Shown piece by piece: positions 1 to 8,660 of a DNA stretch of 64,000 nt. The translations under genes were made by a program, and so were the position numbers. The notes below the pieces were generated by a model. That model was not told where the DNA came from. It was given only the letters and a program-made list of their open reading frames with translations, and did not search any database. Source of the stretch: Hyphomicrobiales bacterium (GTDB taxonomy: Bacteria > Pseudomonadota > Alphaproteobacteria > MED-G09); assembly GCA_028339975.1 (NCBI GenBank), contig JAOLDG010000001.1, positions 1 to 64,000 on the forward strand, given 5' to 3'. Within the stretch, counting starts at the first letter, position 1. The number at the start of each line of letters is the position of its first letter.

Positions 1-301
1 CAGGCTCTTTTTTGGGTTTAGCTTTCTGAGGGTTATTTCTTGGTTCCCTTTTTAATATACCAGCCTCATCAAGAAAACGAGCAACCCTATCTGTAGGTTT
101 TGCTCCTTTAGAAAGCCATTCAATTATTCTCTCATTATCAAGAGTAATTCTATCCTCATGATCGCGCGGTACTAGCGGATTATAAGAACCAACTCTTTCA
201 ATATATTTTCCATCTCGGGGCGATCTAATGTCTGCCACTACAATTCTATAATAAGGTCTTTTTTTTGAGCCACCTCGTGCTAATCGGATCTTTACTGACA
301 T
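1..301 (-). CDS. rpsP: 30S ribosomal protein S16, 3' end cut by window
   Basis: S16 is a small protein of the 30S body. The minus-strand frame opens with ATG at 299-301, six bases after an AAGGAAG ribosome-binding site (complement of 308-314). It reads [19 protein letters not shown], the signature S16 N-terminus, later VGSYNPL, and ends in a Lys/Pro-rich tail. One hundred codons are visible and no stop is reached, so the gene runs off the left edge. Its usual followers rimM, trmD and rplS would lie outside. The usual upstream gene ffh is not here; dapF diverges from it instead. Confidence 0.95.
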   Translation of the reverse strand, partial: MSVKIRLARGGSKKRPYYRIVVADIRSPRDGKYIERVGSYNPLVPRDHEDRITLDNERIIEWLSKGAKPTDRVARFLDEAGILKREPRNNPQKAKPKKEP

Positions 302-501
302 TTATTTCTTCCTTTTTTAAACTTTAAAACCAACAAGTATAGCGCTCGTGTACGAAGCCTCGTTGACGAACGGCAATCCAGAAGGACTGTAAAAGTTTAT
401 TATTTAATTAATAATAGGCTCATATAGTCTAAATTATGAAGATAAGTCAAGACAATCAATTAACTAGAATTAATAATCATTCAGGATTATAAACAAGTAG
501 T

Positions 502-1371
502 ATGGATAAAAATCTAGACATAATTAATTTAAAAGCAGTTAAGTTCATTAGCATGAACGGTGCTGGAAATAAATTCCTTATTCACGATTCTAGAAATCAA
601 AAATTAGATATAGATAAAAAACTTATATTACACTTGTTAGAAAGAAAGGACCTAAAAAGATTTGACCAATTTGTTCAAATTATTAAACCAGAAGATAATG
701 GGGATGCAAAAGTTAACTTTTGGAATGCTGATGGGACTGAAGCAGAAATGTGTGGTAATGCCCTTAGATGTATAGCCAAAATAATCATTGAAGAAGAAAG
801 AAAGAAAGAGATCTTAATTGAAACAGTTAACAGTAAAGTAATCTGCTGGAAAAATAATTCAAATATTTCAGTTAATATTGGAGAACCTAATTTCATATGG
901 ACTGAAATACCGTTAAGGGGCGGCAATAGAGAATTATCAACTCTATTATTAGAGCTTCCTTCGCCGCCATGCAAATTACCAAAATTTAGCGCTGTCAATC
1001 TGGGAAATCCACATGCAGTCTTTTTCTTTAAAAATAACTTGTCTCCAGATCTTAAAAAATTTGGGAAAAAAATAGAAGAAAACCAAATATTCCCTAATAA
1101 GGTTAATGTTTCTTTTGCTTTTGTAGAAAATGAGAAGAATATTAAATTAAATGTTTGGGAGCGGGGTGTTGGAATTACAGATGCATGCGGATCAGCAGCT
1201 TGTGCAACTGCTATTGCTGCATCAAGATTAAATCTAGTAGAGAGGAAAGTTGCAGTATCTTTACCTGGAGGAAATTTAGAAATTAACTGGAAAAAAGATA
1301 ATCATATTGTTATGACAGGACCATATGAATTTAATAGTGAGGATATCATAGATATATCAAATCATAAATGA
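502..1371 (+). CDS. dapF: Diaminopimelate epimerase
   Basis: Converts LL- to meso-diaminopimelate in the cytoplasm, for lysine and peptidoglycan; dapB of the same pathway lies at 62.4 kb. The family is cofactor-independent and uses two cysteines as acid and base. Both are visible: Cys84 in AEMCGNALRC and Cys229 in ITDACGSAACAT, with the substrate-binding WERG just before the second. The family N-terminus (FISMNGAGNKF) begins about 15 residues in, so the first ATG gives a slight extension; there is no clear Shine-Dalgarno to settle the start. 289 residues is normal. The stop overlaps the mtaB start (ATGA), so the two form an operon, as in many alphaproteobacteria. Confidence 0.95.
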   Translation: MDKNLDIINLKAVKFISMNGAGNKFLIHDSRNQKLDIDKKLILHLLERKDLKRFDQFVQIIKPEDNGDAKVNFWNADGTEAEMCGNALRCIAKIIIEEERKKEILIETVNSKVICWKNNSNISVNIGEPNFIWTEIPLRGGNRELSTLLLELPSPPCKLPKFSAVNLGNPHAVFFFKNNLSPDLKKFGKKIEENQIFPNKVNVSFAFVENEKNIKLNVWERGVGITDACGSAACATAIAASRLNLVERKVAVSLPGGNLEINWKKDNHIVMTGPYEFNSEDIIDISNHK

Positions 1372-2624
1372 CAAAGAAAGCTGAAATAATTACATTTGGT
1401 TGCAGATTAAATATTTATGAGTCTGAAATCCTAAAACAAGGTGTGAAAGAACATGATGTTAAGGATACGGCAATTTTTAATAGCTGTGCTGTCACCGCTG
1501 AGTCTGTTAGGCAAGTAAAACAATCTATAAGAAAACGAAAAAGAGAGTTCCCTGATGAAAAAATAATTGTAACAGGTTGTGCTGCGCAAATCGAACCTGA
1601 AACATTTTCAAATATGAATGAAGTTGATCTAGTTTCAGGTAATATTGAAAAAAGAAATATTCTTAATATTATATCTGGCAAAAAAAATACTAGTAAAATT
1701 GAAGTTCAGAATATTATGGAAAATAAGCAAGAGCTCAATGGGTTAATAGATGGTTATGATAATAGGTCTAGAGCATTTATTGAAATTCAAAATGGATGTG
1801 ATCACAGATGTACATTTTGTATTATTCCGTTTGGAAGAGGAAATTCAGTTTCAAAATCCGTCAAAAATATAGTCCAGGAAATTAATCTGATGATAGAAAA
1901 AGGTCATAAAGAAATCGTCCTCACTGGAGTTGATATTGCATCATGGGGGCATGACCTAAATAAAAAAAGTAATCTCGGTTTCTTAGTAAGAAAAATTCTA
2001 GAAGGATCGCCAAGCTTAACTAGATTAAAATTATCATCAATGGATGTAATAGGATTTGATCAAGAATTGCTAGAACTTATTGCCACAGACTCTAGGATAT
2101 TGCCTCATATTCACCTATCGCTTCAGGCTGGCGATAACATGATTTTAAAAAGAATGAAAAGACGCCACTCTAGGGATGATGCGATTAATCTTTGTAGAAA
2201 TATAAGGTCTAGTCGACCTGATATTGCCTTTGGAGCAGACCTAATAACTGGATTTCCAACCGAGACTGAAGAGATGTTTATAAATACTCTAAATATAGTT
2301 GATGAATGTGGCTTGGATTGGTTACATGTCTTTCCATTTTCACCTAGGCCGGGTACTCCAGCAGCTAAAATGCCTCAAAATGATAAAAAAATATCTAAAG
2401 AAAGGGCAAAAATTCTTCGAGATAAGGGTGAAAAAATAAAAAGAAATCACTTGGCTGGCCTGATAGGTAAAGAAATTGAAGTGTTTATTGAAAAAAATAA
2501 TACAGGCCACACAAATCAATTTGCTCCAGTTAAGTTAGAAGAAAACTATGAGCCTGGTACATCAATAATTGCGTATATTAATCAATCAGATAATAATTTT
2601 GTGTATGGGAGATTGGCGCATTAA
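1368..2624 (+). CDS. mtaB: tRNA (t6A37) methylthiotransferase MtaB
   Basis: Radical-SAM enzyme that turns t6A37 into ms2t6A37 in ANN-decoding tRNAs; tsaD, needed to make t6A, is at 21 kb. The N-terminal methylthiotransferase domain shows its three cluster cysteines, Cys12 (FGCRLN), Cys40 (NSCAVT) and Cys71 (TGCAAQ). The radical-SAM motif CxxxCxxC follows at Cys144, Cys148 and Cys151 (CDHRCTFC), and a short TRAM-like tail closes the 418 residues. It overlaps dapF by 4 bp. Its stop lies in a TTAA at 2621-2624 that also holds the stop of the convergent thioredoxin gene. The e-type MtaB assignment over MiaB rests on overall length and the dapF linkage. Confidence 0.9.
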   Translation: MTKKAEIITFGCRLNIYESEILKQGVKEHDVKDTAIFNSCAVTAESVRQVKQSIRKRKREFPDEKIIVTGCAAQIEPETFSNMNEVDLVSGNIEKRNILNIISGKKNTSKIEVQNIMENKQELNGLIDGYDNRSRAFIEIQNGCDHRCTFCIIPFGRGNSVSKSVKNIVQEINLMIEKGHKEIVLTGVDIASWGHDLNKKSNLGFLVRKILEGSPSLTRLKLSSMDVIGFDQELLELIATDSRILPHIHLSLQAGDNMILKRMKRRHSRDDAINLCRNIRSSRPDIAFGADLITGFPTETEEMFINTLNIVDECGLDWLHVFPFSPRPGTPAAKMPQNDKKISKERAKILRDKGEKIKRNHLAGLIGKEIEVFIEKNNTGHTNQFAPVKLEENYEPGTSIIAYINQSDNNFVYGRLAH

Positions 2625-3124
2625 CGATTTAAGATTTCATTGCTAAAATCAATGGGTCCAACATGACGTAATACTATTATACCTTCTTCATTAACTATAA
2701 ATGTTTCAGGGACTCCTGTGATTCCCATATCTATTCCAAAATAACCATCCACATCCTTTCCTATATAATTATATGGATTACCATTATTTTCTATGAAATT
2801 TAGGGCACTGGTCTCCTCGTCTTTATAATTAATTCCAATCATTATTAAGTTATCTTTTCCTTTAAGGGCCATGAGATAAGGGTGCTCTACTTCACAAGGT
2901 AAACACCAGGACGCCCAGAAATTAATTAACTTATATCCCGGCATCTTAAGCAAGTCATTCAATCGAACAACTTCATCGCCGAGGTCAATAAATTCAATAC
3001 CAGAATAAGGAACAGGTTTACCAACTAATGGATTAGGATTGTTTTTTATACCACCCAATATTAACCATGAAAGAAAAAGGATTAAAACGGACAGGAAAAA
3101 TAATAAAGGTAAAAATCTACTCAT
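2621..3124 (-). CDS. CcmG/DsbE-like membrane-anchored thioredoxin
   Basis: Periplasmic thiol-disulfide protein of 167 residues. One N-terminal hydrophobic segment (about residues 4-24) anchors it, and the rest is a thioredoxin-fold domain with the redox motif ASWCLPCE (Cys74, Cys77) and a cis-Pro region GVPETF. The GxxxPxF-like start and GVPETF match the CcmG/DsbE/ResA family, which reduces apocytochrome c or its chaperone before haem attachment. No other ccm gene is in the window, so the role in cytochrome maturation is inferred. A ScsB/DsbD-type electron donor lies at 18.8-20.8 kb. The stop is shared with mtaB in a TTAA. Confidence 0.85.
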   Translation of the reverse strand: MSRFLPLLFFLSVLILFLSWLILGGIKNNPNPLVGKPVPYSGIEFIDLGDEVVRLNDLLKMPGYKLINFWASWCLPCEVEHPYLMALKGKDNLIMIGINYKDEETSALNFIENNGNPYNYIGKDVDGYFGIDMGITGVPETFIVNEEGIIVLRHVGPIDFSNEILNR

Positions 3125-3303
3125 ATTTCTATTTATCTCAAATTTTTATGTTATATAAAGGCATAAATTTTTAAATGATCTACTAATTTATATTAAATTA
3201 ATAAATCATATTTTAATTATAGGGGATCTTATGCTTAAAAATTACAATAATTTAGCAAAAGAAACTCTATAGTATATCAAATTAACTTTTTCCCGGGTTT
3301 ACT

Positions 3304-6066
3304 ATGAGCTTATACAAATCTTATTTAGAAGAAATAAAAGAAAGAAAAGCAATGGGCTTAAATCCAAAGCCAATTGACGATGAATCACTTACCGCTGAGA
3401 TAATTGCTCAGATAAAAGGTACCGAGAACGAATATAGAGAAGAGTCTCTGAAGTATTTCATTTATAACGTGCTACCAGGTACAACAGGTGCAGCCAATGT
3501 AAAGGCGAAATTTTTAAAGGAAATAATTCTGGGCAAAATTACTCTAGAAGAAATTTCATCTGATTTCGCCTTAGAATTATTATCACACATGAAAGGCGGG
3601 CCATCGATAGAAGTTCTACTCGACCTCGTTTTGGATGCCGATAACTCAATTGCGCAAAAAGCAAGTGATGTTCTTAAAACTCAAGTATTTCTATATGAAG
3701 CAGATACTGAACGATTAAAGCAAGCCTTCGCTTCTGGTAATAAAATTGTAAAGAATATACTCGAAAGCTACTCGAAGGCAGAATTCTTCACAAAATTACC
3801 TGAAGCAGAGAAAGAAATTAAAGTTGTTACTTACATAGCTGCTGAGGGGGATATCTCAACAGATTTATTATCTCCGGGCGGAGAGGCTCATTCTAGGGCA
3901 GATAGGGAATTACATGGTAAGTGCATGATATCAGCAAAAGCACAATCTGAAATTCAAAAAATGCAAAAGCATCATCCGGATAAAAGAATAATGCTGATAG
4001 CAGAAAAAGGAACTATGGGCGTTGGCTCTTCTAGAATGTCGGGTGTAAATAACGTTGCACTATGGACAGGAAAACCTAGCAGCCCCTATGTACCTTTTGT
4101 TAATATTGCTCCAATAATTGCAGGTACAAATGGTATTTCTCCAATCTTTCTGACAACAGTAGATGTTACAGGAGGAATTGGTATTGATTTAAAAAATTGG
4201 ATAAAAAAGTTAGATTCTGAAGGAAATCCAATTCTCGGTGAAGACGGTAATCCTGTCTTAGAACAAGCTTACTCTGTTGAAACTGGCACTGTGCTAACGA
4301 TCAATACAGAGCATAAAAAACTATATAATGAAAATGGAGAGGAGTTATCTGATATCTCTTCCTCTTTTACGCCTCAGAAGATGGAGTTTATAAAAGCTGG
4401 AGGGTCATACGTTATTGTTTTTGGGAAGAAGCTTCAAGACTTCGCATGTAAAACACTGGGTATCGAAATAGAGTCGGTCTTTGCTCCATCCAAACTAATC
4501 TCACATAAAGGTCAAGGTCTTACCGCCGTAGAAAAGATCTTTAACAAAAATGCTGTAGGCATAGCAACTGATACAGTTCTACATAGTGGATCTGATGTTA
4601 GGGTTAAGGTGAATATCGTAGGTTCTCAAGATACAACTGGGTTAATGACCACTCAAGAGCTTGAGGCTATGGCAGCCACATTAATTTCCCCGACCCTAGA
4701 TGGGGCTTATCAATCCGGCTGTCATACGGCTTCGGTCTGGGACTCAAAAGCTAAAGCCAATATACCTAAACTTATGAAATTTATGAACAGGTTTGGACTT
4801 ATAACAGCAAGAGATCCAAAGGATGAGTATCATCCAATGACTGATGTGATCCATAAAGTTCTAAATGATATAACAGTTGATGATTGGGCAATTATCATTG
4901 GAGGAGATTCCCATACACGTATGTCAAAAGGTGTTGCCTTTGGAGCAGATTCAGGAACTGTTGCATTGGCCTTGGCAACAGGAGAGGTCACGATACCTAT
5001 ACCGGAGTCTGTTAAAGTAACGTTTAAGGGAAGCATGAAAAGTCACATGGATTTTAGAGATGTGGTTCATGCTACACAAGCACAAATGCTTGAACAGTGC
5101 AGTGAAAATGTCTTTCAGGGGCGAATTATTGAAGTGCATATTGGAACTTTGCTTGCTGATCAGGCGTTCACATTTACCGATTGGACCGCCGAAATGAAAG
5201 CTAAGGCGTCAATTTGTATTTCAGAGGATCTTACTCTTATTGCGTCTTTAGAAATATCGAAGTCTCGTATTCAAAAGATGATCAGCAAAGGAATGGACAA
5301 TGACGAGAATACTTTAAGAGGCTTAATTGAGATCGCAAATAACAGAATCAAACAAATTAACTCTGGAGAGATACCCGCCTTGGTGCCAGATGAAAATGCA
5401 AAATATTATGATGAAGTTGTAGTCGATCTGGATAAGATAGACGAACCCATGATAGCCGATCCCGATGTGAACAATGTTGATGTATCAAAGCGCTATACTC
5501 ATGATACCATCAGGCCTATTTCATATTATTCCGCAAAGAAAAAAGTAGACCTAGGTTTTGTTGGATCTTGTATGGTTCACAAAGGAGATATGAAAATTTT
5601 AGCTAGGATTCTAAAGAATATAGAGACTAAGAAAGGAACTGTTAATTTTAAAGCTCCACTTGTAGTTGCACCTCCGACTTATAATATTGTTGATGAGCTT
5701 AAAGAGGAAGGCGACTGGGATGTTCTGCAAAAATATGCCGGGTTTGAATTTGATGATGATACTCCAAAGAGCTCTGCTAGGATTGAGTACGAAAATATTT
5801 TATATCTTGAAAGGCCTGGTTGTAACCTTTGCATGGGGAATCAAGAAAAGGCTGGTAAAGGGGATACTGTAATGGCAACGTCTACTCGCCTTTTTCAAGG
5901 AAGGGTGGTTGCGGATGCAGAAGACAAAAAAGGTGAATCACTTTTGGCGTCAACTCCAGTGGTCGTTCTTTCGACTATTCTTGGAAGAACTCCATCGATA
6001 GAAGAATATAAAGATGCTGTTGAAGGAATTGATCTTACTAAATTTGCGCCACCAGCAAGAATTTAA
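3304..6066 (+). CDS. acnB: Aconitate hydratase B, long form
   Basis: Interconverts citrate and isocitrate in the TCA cycle; AcnB enzymes may also hydrate 2-methyl-cis-aconitate. The order of an N-terminal HEAT-like domain (KGGPSIEVLLDL), a swivel domain and then the catalytic core is that of AcnB, not AcnA. The [4Fe-4S] ligands are Cys756 (VGSCMV), Cys840 and Cys843 (PGCNLCMG). At 920 residues it is longer than E. coli AcnB (865), with extra sequence around residues 295-360 between GIGIDLKNW and FIKAGGSY. From memory this long form resembles Bacteroidetes AcnB, whereas alphaproteobacteria usually have AcnA; see findings. No clear Shine-Dalgarno precedes the ATG. Possible terminator at 6108-6139. 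Confidence 0.96.
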   Translation: MSLYKSYLEEIKERKAMGLNPKPIDDESLTAEIIAQIKGTENEYREESLKYFIYNVLPGTTGAANVKAKFLKEIILGKITLEEISSDFALELLSHMKGGPSIEVLLDLVLDADNSIAQKASDVLKTQVFLYEADTERLKQAFASGNKIVKNILESYSKAEFFTKLPEAEKEIKVVTYIAAEGDISTDLLSPGGEAHSRADRELHGKCMISAKAQSEIQKMQKHHPDKRIMLIAEKGTMGVGSSRMSGVNNVALWTGKPSSPYVPFVNIAPIIAGTNGISPIFLTTVDVTGGIGIDLKNWIKKLDSEGNPILGEDGNPVLEQAYSVETGTVLTINTEHKKLYNENGEELSDISSSFTPQKMEFIKAGGSYVIVFGKKLQDFACKTLGIEIESVFAPSKLISHKGQGLTAVEKIFNKNAVGIATDTVLHSGSDVRVKVNIVGSQDTTGLMTTQELEAMAATLISPTLDGAYQSGCHTASVWDSKAKANIPKLMKFMNRFGLITARDPKDEYHPMTDVIHKVLNDITVDDWAIIIGGDSHTRMSKGVAFGADSGTVALALATGEVTIPIPESVKVTFKGSMKSHMDFRDVVHATQAQMLEQCSENVFQGRIIEVHIGTLLADQAFTFTDWTAEMKAKASICISEDLTLIASLEISKSRIQKMISKGMDNDENTLRGLIEIANNRIKQINSGEIPALVPDENAKYYDEVVVDLDKIDEPMIADPDVNNVDVSKRYTHDTIRPISYYSAKKKVDLGFVGSCMVHKGDMKILARILKNIETKKGTVNFKAPLVVAPPTYNIVDELKEEGDWDVLQKYAGFEFDDDTPKSSARIEYENILYLERPGCNLCMGNQEKAGKGDTVMATSTRLFQGRVVADAEDKKGESLLASTPVVVLSTILGRTPSIEEYKDAVEGIDLTKFAPPARI

Positions 6067-6107
6067 GCTCACCTAGTTTTAGTTACTAATTAAATAAGCT
6101 TATAAAA

Positions 6108-6139
6108 AAAGCGACTCCAAAAGGGTGAGGAGTCGCTTT
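6108..6139 (+). terminator. Hairpin after acnB, probable rho-independent terminator
   Basis: An 11-bp perfect stem, AAAGCGACTCC (6108-6118) against GGAGTCGCTTT (6129-6139), with a 10-nt loop, lies 41 bases after the acnB stop. On the plus strand only a short T run follows. Read on the minus strand the stem is followed by seven T, so it is in fact the better terminator in that direction. It probably works for acnB, and perhaps both ways. Confidence 0.65.
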
Positions 6140-6162
6140 ATGAAATCATATTTGACTTCTTA

Positions 6163-6201
6163 ACAAGTTGTATAAAGAGGGATATGGGAAATACAACTTG
6201 T
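6163..6201. repeat. Inverted repeat between acnB and the DUF2794 gene
   Basis: ACAAGTTGTAT (6163-6173) is exactly inverted as ATACAACTTGT (6191-6201), with a 17-nt spacer. It lies just upstream of an AT-rich stretch that could hold the promoter of the DUF2794-MmcQ pair. It could be an operator with two half-sites or a second transcript-end hairpin; the sequence does not decide. Confidence 0.4.
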
Positions 6202-6303
6202 ATAATTTTTATATATTGACAAATTGTTGAGGCAACATGATGTTAGAATTATGTCAAAATTGAGAAATTATTCTTCGAAAGATTAAGCTGTGAGATTTAA
6301 GAA

Positions 6304-6666
6304 ATGAGAAAAACAAAAACTTTACATGGTAATGCCTATCTTTATGAAGCAAAACTCAAGGCTGAAGAAAAATTTTTTTCTAAGCAGGAATTAAATAAAA
6401 TATTATCCTTTTACGGAATGCGAGTTGCCTCCGGTGAGTGGAGAGATTATGCAATTGATAGAGATGAAGAGAAATCATCTTTTTCAATATATCGTCATAC
6501 AAGTGAAATGCCTCTCTATAAAATAATTAAAAGTCATAAAATAAAAAAACCAGATGATAAGTGGAGAGTCTTATCAATGTCAGGCCATGAAATAAAACGT
6601 AATAGAAGCCTAGATTCAATCTTGGAATTTTTAAATAGGAAGCGCTTATTACTAATAAAAAAATAG
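6304..6666 (+). CDS. DUF2794 family protein
   Basis: Conserved alphaproteobacterial protein of unknown function, 120 residues. The family core is recognisable: FFSKQELNKILSFYG, then GEWRDYAID, FSIYRHTSEMPLYKI and a C-terminal SLDSILEFL. It is basic and has no signal peptide or membrane segment, so it is probably cytosolic. It starts with ATG after a region holding two hairpins and runs into the MmcQ/YjbR gene, whose proposed ATT start lies inside it. DUF2794 is nearly confined to alphaproteobacteria and helps place the organism. Confidence 0.85.
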   Translation: MRKTKTLHGNAYLYEAKLKAEEKFFSKQELNKILSFYGMRVASGEWRDYAIDRDEEKSSFSIYRHTSEMPLYKIIKSHKIKKPDDKWRVLSMSGHEIKRNRSLDSILEFLNRKRLLLIKK

Positions 6667-7049
6667 CTGATTATTGTTACTCTCTTCCCCAGGCAAAGGA
6701 GGATTATCCCTTTGGCCCTGATGTTCAAGTATTTAAAATTAAACAAAAGATTTTTGCAGCCATAACTAAAGGGGATGGAGTTCATAGAGTTAATTTAAAA
6801 TGTCACCCTGAGGAAGCTTTTATTCTAAGAGAAATATTTAAAGATGTTATTCCAGGCTATCATATGAATAAAATGCATTGGAATACTGTAATATTAAATG
6901 GATCTATACCCAAAGAAGAGATTGAAAGAATGATAGATCGATCTTATTGCCTCGTAGTAAAAAATTTGAAAAAAGGAATAAGAGAAGCTCTCGAAGTTAG
7001 ATATGGACATAAAAAAGTCTTTAAATCTAAATTATCCGCTTGGGTTTAA
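6648..7049 (+). CDS. MmcQ/YjbR family protein with probable ATT start
   Basis: Small cytosolic protein of the MmcQ/YjbR fold (CyaY-like, thought DNA-binding; function not settled). The frame reads IADYCYSLPQAKEDYPFG, later VNLKCHPEEA, GYHMNKMHWNTV and MIDRSYCLVVKNL, which spans the whole family. No ATG, GTG or TTG occurs between the upstream in-frame stop (6636) and the conserved core. The only fitting initiator is ATT at 6648, five bases after an AGGAAG (6637-6642), giving 133 residues and overlapping DUF2794 by 19 bp. The first in-frame ATG (6864) would delete half the domain. Alternatives are a sequencing error or a 5'-damaged gene. Confidence 0.7.
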   Translation: MTNKKIADYCYSLPQAKEDYPFGPDVQVFKIKQKIFAAITKGDGVHRVNLKCHPEEAFILREIFKDVIPGYHMNKMHWNTVILNGSIPKEEIERMIDRSYCLVVKNLKKGIREALEVRYGHKKVFKSKLSAWV

Positions 7050-7054
7050 ATTAT

Positions 7055-7807
7055 TTATTGTGCTGTAAAACCACCATCAACACTTAGAACAGACCCCTGA
7101 CACAAGGTTGAATCTGGCGATGCAAAGAAATAAATTGCACCAGCTACTTCATCAGCAGTACCCATTCTTCCTATTGGCATTGTACCTTTTAGCATTTCTT
7201 GAGCTTCTGCTTTGTCTGGCATTAAGTCAGTCCACCTATCCATCATTCCTGTCTCAATAACACCAGGACAAACACAATTTATTCTTACTCCGGTGTTGGC
7301 CAATTCAATAGCCATATCACGAGTAAAAACGACCAACCCGCCCTTAGCGCTTCCATAAGCTGTTGAAAGGGGGAAACCAACGAGCCCATTTAGTGAGGAA
7401 ATATTAATTACACTACCCGATCCAGCTTTAACCATTCCAGGAACAATATGCTTGCACATGAGCCAGGGTCCTTTTAAGTCAGTATCAAGAACACGATCCC
7501 ATTCTTCTAGTGTAGTTTTATCATAAGTCTGATTTAATTCAGATCCAGCATTATTAACTAAGACATCAACTTTGTTCCAAAGGCTATATGCGTAATCTGC
7601 AACTGCCTTTACGTCTTCTTCAATTCTCACATCACATTTAATGGCTTTAACAGTTGGCCCCATTTCATCTGCAAATGAAGAGGCGGAATCTATATCGATA
7701 TCCGCGATAAGAACATTCGCACCCTCACTAACAAATCGTTCTACTGATGCAGCACCTATACCACTTGATCCGCCAGTGACAACGCAATTTAAATCTTTCA
7801 GACGCAT
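7055..7807 (-). CDS. Short-chain dehydrogenase/reductase (FabG-like)
   Basis: NAD(P)-dependent oxidoreductase of the classical SDR family, 250 residues. Visible are the Rossmann glycine motif GGSSGIG (12-18), NNAG (85-88), the catalytic Ser138, Tyr151 and Lys155 (AYGSAKGG), and a C-terminal VDGGFTAQ. An acidic ADID at the end of the second strand (about 35-38) suggests NAD rather than NADP. Substrate cannot be told from the sequence. It lies 12 bp downstream of the Bax-inhibitor gene on the same strand and is probably cotranscribed with it. One of three SDRs in this region. Confidence 0.85.
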   Translation of the reverse strand: MRLKDLNCVVTGGSSGIGAASVERFVSEGANVLIADIDIDSASSFADEMGPTVKAIKCDVRIEEDVKAVADYAYSLWNKVDVLVNNAGSELNQTYDKTTLEEWDRVLDTDLKGPWLMCKHIVPGMVKAGSGSVINISSLNGLVGFPLSTAYGSAKGGLVVFTRDMAIELANTGVRINCVCPGVIETGMMDRWTDLMPDKAEAQEMLKGTMPIGRMGTADEVAGAIYFFASPDSTLCQGSVLSVDGGFTAQ

Positions 7808-7819
7808 TTAATTTCTAGC

Positions 7820-8542
7820 CTAATCTCTATTGCCACCCATAAAACGAAGCATGAAGAGAAATAGATTAATAAAATCTAAGTAAAGGGTTAATGAACCCAT
7901 TATTGCAGATTTTTCTGCTGCTTCTGCACTGCTATATTGAACTCGATGCAGCCAATCTCTTTTGATTTTCTGAGTATCCCAAGCTGTAAGACCTGAGAAA
8001 ATTAGAACTCCAAAGATACTAATCAAAAAAGACATCTGACCACTACCAACAAAAAGATTTACAACAGAAGCGATAATTAAACCAAAAAGGCCCATCATAA
8101 GAAAGCCGCCCATTGCTGAGAGATCCTTCTTTGTGGTGTATCCCCATAGGCTTAAACTTGCAAAGGCTCCGGCTGTTACAAAAAAAGCCTGAAAGACTGC
8201 TGTACCTGTATATGCCAAAAATATATACGATAAAGATAGCCCCATAAGACCAGCAAATAACCAAAAAATAGACTGAGCTCTAGATGCGCTCATGGTATTA
8301 ATCTTTGATGCAAAGTAAAAAACAACGCCCAAAGGTGCAAACATTACAACATAAATTAACATAGTATTTGCAATGGCGACATATAGTCCAGAAGTTGCCG
8401 CAAACCATGCCACAATACCTGTTAGTGCAAGAGCCGCAGACATATAATTATATACACGTAACATATGGGTTCTTAGTCCTTCGTCAATTTGAACTTGGCT
8501 AAGGTTACTTATGCTTGATTGTGCATTATTAAAATTATTCAT
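7820..8542 (-). CDS. Bax inhibitor-1/YccA family membrane protein
   Basis: Integral inner-membrane protein of 240 residues with about seven hydrophobic helices after a soluble N-terminus. The BI-1 family features are the conserved GLRTHMLRVYNYM at the start of helix 1 and the C-terminal SLTLYLDFINLFLFMLRF. Bacterial members include YccA, which modulates FtsH, and pH-sensitive calcium-leak channels such as BsYetJ; this protein's exact role is unknown. The start has no strong Shine-Dalgarno. A 14-bp palindrome lies in the short gap shared with phhB. Confidence 0.9.
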   Translation of the reverse strand: MNNFNNAQSSISNLSQVQIDEGLRTHMLRVYNYMSAALALTGIVAWFAATSGLYVAIANTMLIYVVMFAPLGVVFYFASKINTMSASRAQSIFWLFAGLMGLSLSYIFLAYTGTAVFQAFFVTAGAFASLSLWGYTTKKDLSAMGGFLMMGLFGLIIASVVNLFVGSGQMSFLISIFGVLIFSGLTAWDTQKIKRDWLHRVQYSSAEAAEKSAIMGSLTLYLDFINLFLFMLRFMGGNRD

Positions 8543-8582
8543 TTTTTACTCCGTATAATTCGTTATATTGAATATCATTAAT

Positions 8583-8596
8583 ATTGTTATAACAAT
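8583..8596. promoter_or_regulatory. 14-bp palindrome between divergent genes
   Basis: ATTGTTATAACAAT is a perfect palindrome in the 118-bp gap between the divergent Bax-inhibitor and phhB genes. The position suits an operator for either promoter. Being nearly pure AT in an AT-rich genome, it could also be chance. Confidence 0.25.
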
Positions 8597-8660
8597 GATT
8601 TTATTCAACCCCAAATATAAAATGGTTAAATTATTGTTACTTAAAAAAAGGTAGGACTAA

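Noticed and set aside
6864-7049. MmcQ/YjbR gene starting at the first ATG
   Set aside because: This would give only 61 residues and delete the conserved DYCYSLPQAKEDYPFG half of the domain, which is intact upstream.
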